NCBI GenBank assembly: GCA_022041995.1
Contig: CP074387.1
Coordinates: 1 to 32,064 of the forward strand
Reading direction: 5' to 3'
Length of the DNA: 32,064 bases
Origin: Cupriavidus necator
GTDB taxonomy: Bacteria; Pseudomonadota; Gammaproteobacteria; Burkholderiales; Burkholderiaceae
Each line of letters opens with the position of its first letter. The first letter of the stretch is position 1. The notes below the pieces were generated by a model. That model saw nothing but the letters and a program-made list of their open reading frames with translations. It was not told where the DNA came from and did not search any database. A program made the translations under genes and the position numbers. Below, one piece after another: positions 10,198 to 20,175 of this stretch.

Positions 10198-11661
10198 TTG
10201 AAGCGGGCCGAGTCCGAGCAGCGTCAGCCAGTGCGAATGTGCTTCCCCGGTCATCGCTTCGCGCGGACTTTTGCCGACCCGCGCGCTGCAACGGCTGCGT
10301 GTGAAGCGACGATGATTGACGAAGAATTTCAGCAGCTCCAGCCAGGCGCGACCGCCGCCCAGATGGTGCCGCAGCGTCAGGCAGTTGCGCAGGCGCGAGT
10401 TCAGGTTCTCCACCAGGGAACTGCTACGCGGAGTGTCGTGCAGCGCCTGCGAAACCGCAGTCCAGACTTCGTGGAACCGGCGGCCGATGGCCGCATGCAG
10501 CCGGTTCCATGCCTGCCAGAATGCGACGGAGGTTTCCGGCTTGCGGTGCAACAGGCACGTTGCCCGTACGAGATGCCCGGCGACGGCAGTATCGCTTGCG
10601 ATGGCGTCGAGCTTCTGGTCCAGCACGCCGGCGAAGGCGAGCAGATCGTTGCGCTGGTTTTGCAGGGCCACGCGCATCGTGCCGATGCGTGAGGGATCTT
10701 CAGGTTCACGCTGACGAAGTTGCTCGACGATAAAGTCGAACAGCTCCTGGCGGGTCGGCAGATCGGGCCCGGCCAGCGACAGGACATCGCGCTCCAGCCA
10801 CAGGGCAAGTGTGCGAAGGTCGTCCGCGCGCTGATGTGCCCGCGCCTCGAGCGGGCGAAGTTCGTCAAGCCGGTCAATCAGGAGGCTGTCCTGGCAGCGC
10901 CGGCGGGGATTGGCCAGTCGCGCTTCGAGGGCTTTGCGTTCAGTGCGTACGCCGCTGGCCAGACGTGTCCAGATGTTGGCCAGGGTTTCGAACTGCTGGC
11001 AGATATGGAAAACATCGCCGTGACAGGGGTATCGGGCCATGCGAGCTTCTGGCCTGCGCGCAGACCCGTGCCGGCGTCGGCAACAGTAAAGTCGGGATGC
11101 AGTCCCTGCCTCTGCAGGTCCAGCAGATGGATGGCCCAGGTATCGCCATCACGGTGGTCTTCGTCAGCCAGCAGATAGCAGTAGGTGGAAGCCGCATCGA
11201 TGCCGGTAAGAACCGGCCGGGTCCCCTGAAAGATCTCGTCGTGCAGTCCCACCCGGATGGCCGACAGGTCGATGCTGTTGTTGATGGCCATCGCCCGCTG
11301 CGCGGCACGCTGGTGAACATTGTGCACGGTGCCCAGGCTGATGGACACGCCCAGCAGGTCGCTCATGAATTCGATGACGCCGCGCATCGAGGCGTGGCCG
11401 ATCATCGTCAGTGCGAGGATGACCTGCTCCAGCCATCGTCGGGTCACCGGCAGCGAGAACAGGACCTTGTCGGCGTCTCGAAAAGGCTTCATCCAGCGCG
11501 GCGCTCGCCTTGCGCATCTGGCGATAGACGAGTGGACGGCTGACACCGTGGCGGGCGGCCACGGCGCTGACGGGTTCAGCGCCCGCCAGGGCGCGAACGG
11601 CCATCATCTTGCGGTCGCAGCCAGCCGGTTTTACGGAAACAGGGCAGACGGATGAAGTCAT
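10183..11661 (-). pseudogene. Frameshifted DDE transposase of unassigned IS family
   Basis: Read from ATG 11661 the product begins MTSSVCPVSV with a helix-turn-helix-like stretch (SAVAARHGVSRPLVYRQMRKA). The frame is lost near 11485 and resumes as DADKVLFSLPVTRRWLEQVI, is lost again near 11035 and resumes as CHGDVFHICQQFETL, then ends at 10183. Candidate catalytic residues are Asp in TGIDAAST, Asp in HGDVFH and Glu in SSLVENLNSRLR, spread over two frames. Composite length is ~490 residues. Two breaks make it inactive as written, unless they are sequencing errors. I could not assign the family and did not find convincing terminal inverted repeats. Confidence 0.75.
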
Positions 11662-11889
11662 GGGGACGCCGAAATTAAAGTGGGCCACATTATCCGCACT
11701 TTCATTTCTGCCCTGCCTGTGTAACGCCGGGATGAACCACGCCCGCAATCGGGGCGCGTTCATATACAACCAGTTGCTCTCGCTGCGTAGCGGGAGTCGT
11801 CCATCACATCACAACCAGCTCGGGATGCGGCGCGGCTTTTACACATTGAACCGTAGGATCGACGTGCCGTTTCAGCACCGTTGTGCATC
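11662..11889. other. Unassigned sequence between transposase relic and cassette B
   Basis: No gene is seen. The sequence is unique in this window. It probably contains the right end of the transposon carrying the 10183-11661 transposase. Homology to cassettes A and C starts at about 11890, inside the upstream region of the ART-like effector. Confidence 0.5.
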
Positions 11890-11928
11890 CGAACCGTCGC
11901 ATTCCCGCATGAAACGGCATTGATCCGT

Positions 11929-11952
11929 TTCGCGTCAGCGCACATTTTTTCG
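11929..11952 (+). promoter_or_regulatory. hrpII/PIP box of ART-like effector, copy B
   Basis: Perfect TTCGC-N15-TTCGC (also TTCG-N16-TTCG), 70 bases upstream of ATG 12023. It marks the gene as part of the HrpB/HrpX regulon, induced during plant contact. Confidence 0.88.
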
Positions 11953-11985
11953 CGGTGATCGAGCGACGTTGACGCTGTATGTCCG

Positions 11986-11991
11986 TACAGT
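11986..11991 (+). promoter_or_regulatory. Candidate -10 element downstream of PIP box, copy B
   Basis: TACAGT fits the TANNNT pattern reported downstream of hrpII boxes, 33 bases after the box. Spacing is close to, but slightly longer than, the usual 30-32. The same bases are present in A and C. Confidence 0.45.
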
Positions 11992-12022
11992 CGAGGAAAT
12001 TCACTACTGGTATTCAATTGTC

Positions 12023-12529
12023 ATGGGCGGCTGCATTTCTAAGCGTGGTGGAGCGCGAGCTTCAAGCGACTATGGTTCCGATGGGTATGAGTCGGACGTT
12101 GAGGCGAAAAGAGCTAAGCCTGGATCTTCGCGATCACCATATTCAAATGAGACCTTGAATGGACTGGTGCCATTTGCCAAACGGGTCTATCAGGAGAGCG
12201 TTCTTTGGCATGGAACCAAGCGCGAACACGTGTCATCTCTTCGCAGAAATGGCTTCGTGAACGAGCGTAAAGGGAGTGGAGCCACAGATGGCGGAAGCGC
12301 AAATTTCCTGATGAATTTCAGTAGCTCTGGTGTGACTGCTTCGGGCGAACACCACTACTTGTCATCTGATCGAGAGATGGCGAAGGAGTTTGCCATGTTT
12401 GCCGACGCTGACCAGCCGGCGGTGGTGCGAACGATCGGCGTTGGGAACAACTTTCATTTGGAGGAAGACCCCTATACTGGCGACCCTGCCAGACCCCGGG
12501 CACGGCAGAGCAAGCGCACGCCTTGCTGA
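12023..12529 (+). CDS. Small type III effector with N-myristoylation motif and ART-like signature, copy B
   Basis: This 168-residue product starts MGGCIS, a eukaryotic N-myristoylation (Gly2) and potential palmitoylation (Cys4) signal typical of membrane-targeted plant effectors; this fixes the start although no good Shine-Dalgarno lies close to it. Residues ~7-50 are Ser/Gly-rich and probably disordered. From residue 58 the sequence resembles mono-ADP-ribosyltransferases of the PARP-like type: LWHGT (His63-Gly64-Thr65), a following helix SSLRRNGF, HYLSS (Tyr112), then MAKEFAMFADADQPAVVRTIG. The third catalytic position is not obvious. It reminds me of XopAI-type effectors, but I did not run a search. 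The last ~15 residues look unnatural, and a protein-like frame continues in the -1 frame, so the C-terminus may be lost by a frameshift. GC is visibly lower than in SKWP, suggesting separate acquisition. Confidence 0.78.
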   Translation: MGGCISKRGGARASSDYGSDGYESDVEAKRAKPGSSRSPYSNETLNGLVPFAKRVYQESVLWHGTKREHVSSLRRNGFVNERKGSGATDGGSANFLMNFSSSGVTASGEHHYLSSDREMAKEFAMFADADQPAVVRTIGVGNNFHLEEDPYTGDPARPRARQSKRTPC

Positions 12530-12732
12530 GTTGTTGCAACATAACACGACAAGAGAAGTGCCTGTACAGCGCCGTCGAGGCACTGGTAAAGCGGTCGAAT
12601 TTTTCACCGAATGATGCTGAAAGTAACATCGAATACGCTCGGCTGTCTCTGAACACTGTGCAGACCCACGACAAAGCCTTGAAGTTGCAGTTCGGTGCGA
12701 GCCGGTGCACGCGAGGTGACGGCTTGCTGTGA
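12496..12732 (+). pseudogene. Out-of-frame 3' continuation of ART-like effector, copy B
   Basis: An open frame reading PGTAEQAHALLSCCN... then SAVEALVKRSNFSPNDAESN... and ending GASRCTRGDGLL, ~78 codons. Restoring one base near 12470-12495 (for example in a CCCC run) joins it to the ART-like gene and gives a ~235-residue protein. The same break is present in all three copies. I see no slippery heptamer, so a fixed single-base deletion is more likely than programmed frameshifting. Confidence 0.55.
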
Positions 12733-12803
12733 TTCACCCTCAGGTTATCGAGAATCAGGACACCTTCTTGCCTGCGTGCCAAAACGACGTCCACCGATGG
12801 CAT
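12717..12803 (-). pseudogene. Probable IS630-type transposase relic, copy B
   Basis: The minus-strand frame has the same LILDNLRVNHSKP-like peptide as 7876-7962 and the same weak basis. Confidence 0.4.
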
Positions 12804-12851
12804 CTTGCAGCGTCGTCGCGACGCCCTCAGTATGACGCTGGCAAGATGCCA
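12798..12851. repeat. Inverted repeat (54-base hairpin), copy B
   Basis: Same hairpin as 7828-7881, inverted with the cassette. Confidence 0.75.
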
Positions 12852-14261
12852 AACACTCCAATGCGATATCCCAGCTGTGCTTGTCCATCTCCGCTCTTGA
12901 TCGACACCGCCAGCATGAGATGCGCCCGTCTTGTTTCCTCAAGAGTCCGGATTGTCCCCCGTAATGGCTGTTGAGTTGGGGCTTACTCGTCCTGATTCCA
13001 CTATCCCGACATAGCCGCTTGTTTCAACGGTCTACCCGCCCGATCCGATGACAACGGCGGGAGCTATTTTAACAGCCTGCCAGGTAACTACTGGAGAAGG
13101 GGCATAGCTATGAGAATTGGCAGCCCGGCGAGTCCGGACGCTGGTGGCAATCAGAAGATTGACGAGGCTGCACCCGGACAGTCCCCGACTTCGCGGCCCG
13201 AACCTGCGTCCCGGAGGACAGACACGGTCCTTGACACGTTGCCGCGGCGGGAAGACCTGGCAGCGCGTCGCCAGCAGCGCAGGATGCAGCCTTATTCCGG
13301 ACCTCAACGGCAAAGGGCATTCGCTTCACGGCTACAGGGGACGAGGATACTGCCGGACATCCGTTGCGCGCTTTGCCGAGTAGCGGGAGGCCTGTGTCAG
13401 ACCGAGCAGCGGACGATGCACCCCGCAGGGCCCAGTCGTCGTGGCCGCCCAGCACGCGCAACCTGCCGGACCAGCAACTGCGGTCAACCCTTGCTGCAAG
13501 CGGGATGGAGAGGTATCAGATCGCCGCGGCGGCGCCATCGCGCAAGCGACCGGCCCGCGATGCGATTGAAGCGCTGGATGAAAGGCACCACTCGAGGATG
13601 CGCATCGAGCCGAGCGAACCACAGCGCCGCAGCCGGAATCTGGGGAGAGTCCTGACGTATCCTGAACACGAGTTCGGCCGGCAGCTCAGGAACCAACGGT
13701 ATGCGCAGCAGCAAGTGCTTTCCGGCAACGCGAAGGATGCCGATTTCCCTGAATTTGCCATCCGGATGGCAAGGGAGAACGTGCTGGCACAGCGCAACGG
13801 CTACGGGCAGGCACTGGTCTTTCTGCGCCCAGACTATGCCGGCGACAACCTGCACTTCCTGGACTTGTATTTGCAGAAACTGCAGGTCAGGAACAAGGTC
13901 AGGAACATACCGCCTGCGCGGGCCAACGACGTTCGCGAGGCGGTTGAACTGGCGGCGCACTATCTTGTGGACACCGACTGGTGCCGGGGCGCGCCGGCTG
14001 CAAGCTATGTGCATCTTGCCAACAAGCTTAGCAAGCATGCCGACAGCGAGATCTGCCGGCTAGCGCTGCGAAGCATCGCGACCGAACTGCTGAGGCCGGG
14101 CGCGCTGCACAGGCTGAACGGACGGCAAGCCGCCATGCTGTGCAATGCGCTGTCCAAGGCGCCGGAGCGCCCGGCGTGCTGCGATGCGGTGTCCGGTCTT
14201 GTCAGGCATCTTCGATCGCATGGTCTGATCCCGGGGCTGAACGCACAGGATATGTCAAATC

Positions 14262-15730
14262 TGCTCAATGCCCTGAGCAAGTGGTCGGACGATGGCAGGG
14301 TCGGGGAGAACGCACTGGAGCTGGCCAGGCGCGTTGCGGCAGACGCGCCGCTGCGCGAGTCGATGAATGCGCTGGGGTGGCCATCACGGTCAACGCTCTC
14401 TCGAAGTGGCCTGACGAAGCCGATGCGCGTCAGGCGGCGCTGCGGCTGGCCGAACGCGTGACATCGGACGCAAAGCTGCGCCAGCGGATGGACGGGCAGC
14501 ATGTTGCCAACGCGCTCAATGCATTCTCAAAGTGGCCGGCGTCGCATCGGGCCAGCGAGGCGGTACGGTGCCTGGCCCGGCGCCTCACATCGGAACCCCA
14601 GCTGTGCCAGTCGATGGAGGCGAAACATGTGTCCAATGCCCTGAACGCGCTCTCGAAGTGGCCGGACGCGGACGAGGCCAGCGCCGCGGCGCTGGCGCTT
14701 GCCGATCATCTGACCTCGGAGGCTGAGGGCGATGCGCGGCTGCGCGAGTCGATGGATGCGCGAGAGGTGACCAACGCGCTCAATGCGCTTTCGAAGTGGC
14801 CGGACCAGGCCAAGGCCCGCGACGCCGCGCTGCGGCTGGCCGAGCGCGTTAGCTCGGAACCCCAGCTGTGCCAGTCGATGGACGCGCAGGCAGTGGCCAA
14901 CGCCCTGAACGCGTTTTCGAAGTGGCCGGACGCGGACGAGGCAAGCGCCGCGGCGCTGGCGCTTGCCGATCGTCTGACCTCGGAGGCTGAGGGCAATGCG
15001 CGGCTGCGCGAGTCGATGGATGCGCGGGAGGTGACCAACGCGCTCAATGCGCTTTCGAAGTGGCCGGACAAGGAAGAGGCTCGTAAGGCGGCGCTGCGGC
15101 TGGCCGAGCGCGTTAGCTCGGAACCCCAGCTGTGCCAGTCGATGGAGGCGAAACATGTGGCCAACGCCCTGAACGCGTTTTCGAAGTGGCCGGACGCGGA
15201 CGAGGCAAGCGCCGCGGCGCTGGCGCTTGCCGATCGTCTGACCTCGGAGGCTGAGGGCAATGCGCGGCTGCGCCAGTCGATGGATGCGCGGGAGGTGGCC
15301 ACCGCGCTCAATGCGCTTTCGAAGTGGCCGGACAAGGAAGAGGCTCGTAAGGCGGCGCTGCGGCTGGCCGAGCGCGTTAGCTCGGAACCCCAGCTGTGCC
15401 AGTCGATGGAGGCGAAACATGTGGCCAACGCCCTGAACGCGCTTTCGAAGTGGCCGGACGCGGACGAGGCTCGTAAGGCGGCGCTGCGGCTGGCCGAGCG
15501 CGTTAGCTCGGAACCCCAGCTGTGCCAGTCGATGGAGGCGAAACATGTGGCCAACGCCCTGAACGCGCTTTCGAAGTGGCCGGACGCGGACGAGGCAAGC
15601 GCCGCGGCGCTGGCGCTTGCCGATCGTCTGATCTCGGAGGCTGAGGGCGATGCGCGGCTGCGCCAGTCGATGGGCGCGCAGGCCGTGGCCAGCACCCTCC
15701 ACGCACTGTCCCGATGGCCGCAAGAAAGCG
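14262..15730 (+). repeat. SKWP repeat block of copy B
   Basis: Ten exact SKWP units after an SKWS unit, then SRWP. Compared with copies A and C, the order of the ~42- and ~46-residue unit types differs. Two consecutive DADEARKAALRL / DKEEARKAALRL-type units near 15330-15550 look like an internal duplication. Confidence 0.93.
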
Positions 15731-17549
15731 GCCTGCATGAAGGGGCGTGGTGTCTGGCGGCACGCCTGGGCTGGGCTCCGCTCGAGTGGAGCGCGTTCGA
15801 ATTCAGCCAGACCGGCCAGATTGCCAACGCGCTGGCGCGGCTCGGCCGGGACGAAGACGGGAACGCCGTTCTCGCACGCGATGTACTGATGGGGGTAGCG
15901 GTGCACCTGGAGCTGTACCCGGAACGCTTCGACAGCGCCGAGGGCCGCCACGTGGGTATGCTGCTCAAGGCTTTCGCCCAGCTGCGGATGCACGACGCGC
16001 TGCGGCCGCTCGCAACGCCGGCGCTGGAGCGTGTCATGACGCTGTGTCAAGAAGGACGGCTGCGCGAAGAACCGCTGGAAAGTGTAGGCACCCTGTGCAT
16101 GGGGCTGCTGCCGCTGGCGCGCAGCCCGCAGTTGCAGCGCCACCGGGTGCGCGCCCTGCAGACGTTCGACGCGCTGAAGCCAGTCGTAGAACACAAGATC
16201 GACGCGTATCTGCGCCAAGCCCGGGGGGGGCAGGCGCTCGTGCCGGGCTGCGCCTGAAGGACGGCGACGAAGCATGCGGCACGCGCTGTCCGGCCCTGTC
16301 ACTGTATCAGGTGCTCAAGGCATACACCGTGGTGGCCCACCAGTGGAAGCCGCGCTACATCAGCGGCGGGCGTGAGTCGGTGAAGACGCACCAGGAGACT
16401 CTGAAGCAGTGGGTGCGACAGACGCTGGACAGGACGCGCCCGCTCATCGAGACGGATCTGCAGGAAAAGAGCTGGAACTTGATTGCGCAGATCGAGGCGG
16501 ATGATGCGATCCTGGACGCGCTGGATCTGCGGCTGGCCAGCGCGGCGCATCTGGAGGCCCTCACGACGCGTTACCCTCCTCGCCGGTTCGATCTGGCAGC
16601 GCGCCACGAGAGCCTGCGCACAGCGGTGGGAAACGTCGTACCACCCGAACCGAGTGGGGGCGACACCACGCATGTCACGGTCGACTTGCGGGGACGGGAG
16701 CTGGAGCCCGCCGCGTCGTCCGACGGGGCGGAGCCTGCGTATTCGTTTTATTCACGCCTGACCGGTCAGCCGCTGGTCGAGGTGCGGCTGCCTGGGGAGT
16801 TAAGCGCCTTCATGCTCGCGCGCACGTTCCAGTACAAAGACGAGCCTTGGCGCTTCGACATGTTTGGCGGCAGCCGCCTGACACGGGGGCGGCGGAAGTC
16901 AGCCCGGGACATCGCCGCCGGCCGCAGCGCGTCTGCTTCGGTGCTGCCGGCAGTGCGGTATGCCGACAGTGCCCCAGGCAGCGCCTTCATGGAACTGGCG
17001 CAGAAGCTGGCGCCGCAGCGCGAGGACTGGTCGCGCATGCAACGCGCGCTCATGGAGATGGTGCCACCTGACCATGTGGTGGAGGGCACGTTGCGGCTGG
17101 GCTGGTTTGAGGACGTGCCCGGGCCGCAGCACCCCTTCAGGCTTCAAGGGCCACACCACGAGCGCATCGCGCTCTGTCCAAATGACGGCTGCGGGTTTCT
17201 GAGATGGGACGTGGCGATGCGCATTCCGGTGGTGCGCGAACATATCGAGGCATGGGAGGCAGTCAGGGAGGCACGGGGCGACGAGGCACAGCAAAAGCTG
17301 GTGGATGGGCAGCAGCCGGGATTTAACACGCTGCCACCGCAGGCCCTGATGCATTTCCCGCGGGATGAGGCGGCGCTTGACGAAGCGCGCGAGGTGATGC
17401 AGCGCAGGCTGAACGGGGTGGACCGGCACGCATCGCAGGCGGTGGACTGCCTGACGCTGTACCAACTGGCCGTCAGCGGCGGCTACCAGGGGCGGCGCAT
17501 CCGCGCGGTCCCCTCGGCTGACGACAGGCTGTATCTGCCGACGATTCCG

Positions 17550-18740
17550 CTGCCGGGCTTTGCGCAGTTGCAGGGCGATGTGCTGGTGGGCAAACCGCCG
17601 TACGATAAGGAGAACCTGTTGCCCATTGCGGCCGCGCAGGTCGTTACGCCCGATCAGGAGGACGTGACGGCCCAGTTTCTGGACCAGTGCTTCGCCATCC
17701 AGTACAGCTATACGGGATTCGATGAGGATTCGGGCACGGGCGCCGACATGTTGCACAGCAAGGGCATGCTGATCATCCCGCCGCCGGGCTACTGGTCGCC
17801 GGATCCGGACCACCAGGGGCTGCACCTGGCCTGTTCGCGGGAGGACCTGAAGACGCTGTCGCGCTGGAAGAGCCGGCGCGAGCGCGACACGCTGCCGCAG
17901 CAGATGTTCAGCACGGGCAGCCTGCGGGTCAAGGACGTGCTGCTGCCTGGGCGGCTTGGGGCAATCCCGATTGCGGAGCTGCGCAAGCGGAGCATGGACA
18001 CGGACGGGGACGATGCGTTCGTCTATGCGGGCTATCCGGCTCTCGTGGGCCACATCGGTCGCGTCATGCAGTCGCGCCAGGCGCGACGGGGCGAGGAGCG
18101 CTCGTTCAAGCCGCCCAAGACTGCGCATCCGGCCATCGATGAACGGGGCCGCTACCAGGCGGGACGGGCGCGCGAAATTATGGCCGAGCAGCGGGGGGGC
18201 GCGTTGCTGGGTAAAGCCGCCACGCTCGCCATGCGCTTTCTCGCGCAGCCCGATGAGCTGCGCGAGGCCATGGCGCGAAACATGATGTTCGGCACCTACG
18301 ACGGCGTGGCGCGTGATTTGCGCAACGGACTGCGCAGGCGGCTGCAGGGGGACAAGGATGCACCAGCGCTGCAGCAGTTGCAGGTGCAGGCGCATGAGGC
18401 GATTGACCGAGCCCATGAGCCGCAAGCGTGCGAGGCGGCGAAACTGCTGTATGAGCTGTGTATGCAGCTGGGCAGGGACAGCGTCCAGGCACCGCAGCTT
18501 CCGTCCGCGCTGGCGCAGGGGTTCCCCGCACTTGCGAGCGCCTATGAGCAGGCAGACGACACGGCCGGGCGTGTGCACGCGGTGCTGGACAACTACCCGG
18601 TGTGCCGTCTGTCGCGTACGGCGTTCCCCGAGGGGCAGCCGGGGCTGGTGCCGGGCGAGCCGGAGCTGTCCATGCGCAACCTGTTTACGATAGCCATAAA
18701 GGTGGGCACCGACGCGCTGAAGTCGGACACGGGCACCGAT
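17550..18740 (+). other. RNA-dependent RNA polymerase-like motif series within SKWP copy B
   Basis: In one open frame I see, in order: FAIQY (17691) and HSKGMLIIPP (K at 17760); CSREDLK (S at 17835); VLLPGRLGAIP; MDTDGDDAFVY (Asp triad of DxDGD at 17997-18011); GALLGKAATLAM (from 18198); and TDALKSDTG (D at 18711). The eukaryotic RNA-silencing RdRP/QDE-1 family carries, in the same order, FQIR-x-GG-x-KGML, R-x-S-M-x-K-F, a DLDGD metal triad, LGxIAxxH and AVDxPKTG. The order and the complete Asp triad are what I can see; homology is inferred. A Ca-binding DxDGD loop is the simpler alternative. The same residues occur in copies A and C. Confidence 0.45.
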
Positions 18741-19139
18741 CTCTTTACAAGCGTGATCGAGAGTTGCGAAATGGCTGAACGCCGGTATCCCGACCGTCTG
18801 CGTCGGGTACCGTACAGCAAGCCGACGTTGGCGGAAATACGGCACGGGCGCTTCGATCCACAGTGGGCAGACGCTGCGCTGCGGCAGATGCCAACGATGG
18901 CAGCGGGTGTCATGCAGGACGCCGTCCGGGCGCTGCAGCAGGCGGAGCTGCTCAGCGTACCGGCTACGCCGGCCGAACGGGCGCAGGAGGTTTCCCGGGA
19001 GGCGCTTGAGCAAGAGGCGCTGGCGCTCAATGAACGGGCCCGTTTGGCCGAGCCGGGGATCACGATGAGGCTGCAGGACATCGTGAACGGGTGCAGTGAG
19101 CCCGGACACGCGCGGGCGGGTCTGGCGGGCGAACAGAAG

Positions 19140-19500
19140 AACAGGCTGAAGTCGCCGCGCTCGCTGCAGGACAAGCTGGCCCGGCTGATTGGTGGAGTGC
19201 CGCCCCGGACCCTGGCCCAGGCCAGCGCGCTGGTCAACGATGCGCTGCGCTACAGTGTGGTGCTGCCCGCGGATACGTTTATGGGGGACTATCGCCAGAT
19301 CATGGCGCAGCTCGCGAAGGCGCATACTCTGATCCGGCGCACGAATCACTTCCTGCGGGGCCGCAGCCCTTTCCAGGCGGTGAGCGTCACGCTGAAGGAG
19401 CCAAACGGCATCGCATGGGAAATCCAGTTTCATACAGAGCAAACGTTCAGATGCAAGGAGAAGTACCACGACCTGTACAAGCAGGCGCAACGACGTGGAT
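19140..19500 (+). other. RelA/SpoT-like nucleotidyltransferase module 1 in SKWP copy B
   Basis: NRLKSPRSLQDKLARL (Lys at 19149, Ser at 19161, Lys at 19173), NDALRYSVVL (Asp at 19239) and WEIQFHTEQTFRCKEKYHD (Glu at 19419) match the layout of the (p)ppGpp synthetase fold: a basic R-x-K-S-x-x-S-I-x-x-K-L stretch, the metal-binding Asp of D-x-x-G-x-R, and the Glu of E-I-Q-[IF]-x-T. The Tyr/Gly of the G-Y-x-S-x-H loop is replaced by SPFQAVSV, so substrate binding may be altered. Confidence 0.6.
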
Positions 19501-19802
19501 TCGATGGCGCCTCCGGCGACGAGATCTGGAAGTTGCTCGGGCCAGCGCGCGAGGCCTTCCGTGCATTACCCGTTCCTGCGGGGGTGGAAGATATCGTGGA
19601 CTGGGAGCCGGAAACGGTATTGAAGGTGCAGCCGCGGCCCCAGGCGTCAGCCACGCCGCGCGTGCCTGCCCCCCTTGCGCAACTGGCCCAGCAGATCAGA
19701 AGCCAGGCTGAACGTCTCGAGGGTGCGGTCTGGCCTGTGCTGCAGCAGGCGCTGGAGCACCACGGCGCGAAGTTGCGCGCGGACATGGACGGTGGCGGCT
19801 GG

Positions 19803-20175
19803 CGCAGGTTTATCTTTAAGAAGAAGAAAAGCATTGAAGAGAAGCTTGCCCGGATACAGCGCGAGCAGGGCCTGCAAACACCGCAGGAGGCCGCCAGGCG
19901 GGTACGCGATGGTCTGCGCTATGAGGTGATCCTCGGTGCAGAGAGATTTGCCATGGACGCCCGGAGGATCCTGACCAGTCTGCAAAGGGCCGGCATGACG
20001 GTCATGCGCGTGAACAACAGCTTTACCCGGGAGGGCACCGGCTATGCTGGCCTGAATGTGAACGTGCGCACCCGCGTTGAGGGCGAAGACGCCGACTGGG
20101 AAATCCAGTTCCACACCCGTGATAGCCTGAAGGCCAAGGAGAAGGGTCACCGGACCTACGAAAGGCTGCGCCAAC
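19803..20175 (+). other. RelA/SpoT-like nucleotidyltransferase module 2 in SKWP copy B
   Basis: A second module with the same plan: KKKKSIEEKLARI (Ser at 19830, Lys at 19842), RDGLRYEVIL (Asp at 19908), GTGYAGLNVNVRT (close to the G-Y-x-x-x-H/N loop) and WEIQFHTRDSLKAKEKGH followed by YERLR (Glu at 20100). This module keeps the synthetase loop better than module 1. Both modules keep the candidate metal-binding Asp and Glu. Confidence 0.65.

Larger units (their letters stand above)
12530..13109. other. Spacer between ART-like effector and SKWP gene, copy B
   Basis: Holds the out-of-frame effector tail, the IS630-type relic (12717-12803, minus), the 54-base hairpin (12798-12851) and the SKWP ribosome binding site GGAGAAGGGG (13093-13102). 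No intact gene and no second PIP box were found. Confidence 0.6.

Noticed and set aside
10083..11890. Defined terminal inverted repeats for the second transposon
   Set aside because: Only weak similarity between the flanks near 10120 and 11700 could be found by eye, not enough to set ends.
12440..12500. Programmed -1 ribosomal frameshifting in the ART-like effector
   Set aside because: No X-XXY-YYZ heptamer or strong downstream structure is visible at the break; a single-base deletion is simpler.
12940..13109. A PIP box directly upstream of the SKWP gene
   Set aside because: No TTCG pair with 16-base spacing exists here on the coding strand; the nearest TTCAA...ATCCG arrangement misses the second half-site.
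17994..18026. EF-hand calcium site at DTDGDDAFVY
   Set aside because: The EF-hand loop needs D-x-D-x-D-G with a Glu at position 12, which is not met. A different Ca-binding DxDGD loop remains possible and is noted with the RdRP-like entry.
16899..19490. 863-codon ORF antisense to SKWP copy B (also 23661-26252 and 1331-2521)
   Set aside because: It is His/Arg/Gln/Leu-rich, matches no recognisable family and mirrors the codon bias of the SKWP frame on the other strand. It is a GC-rich shadow ORF.
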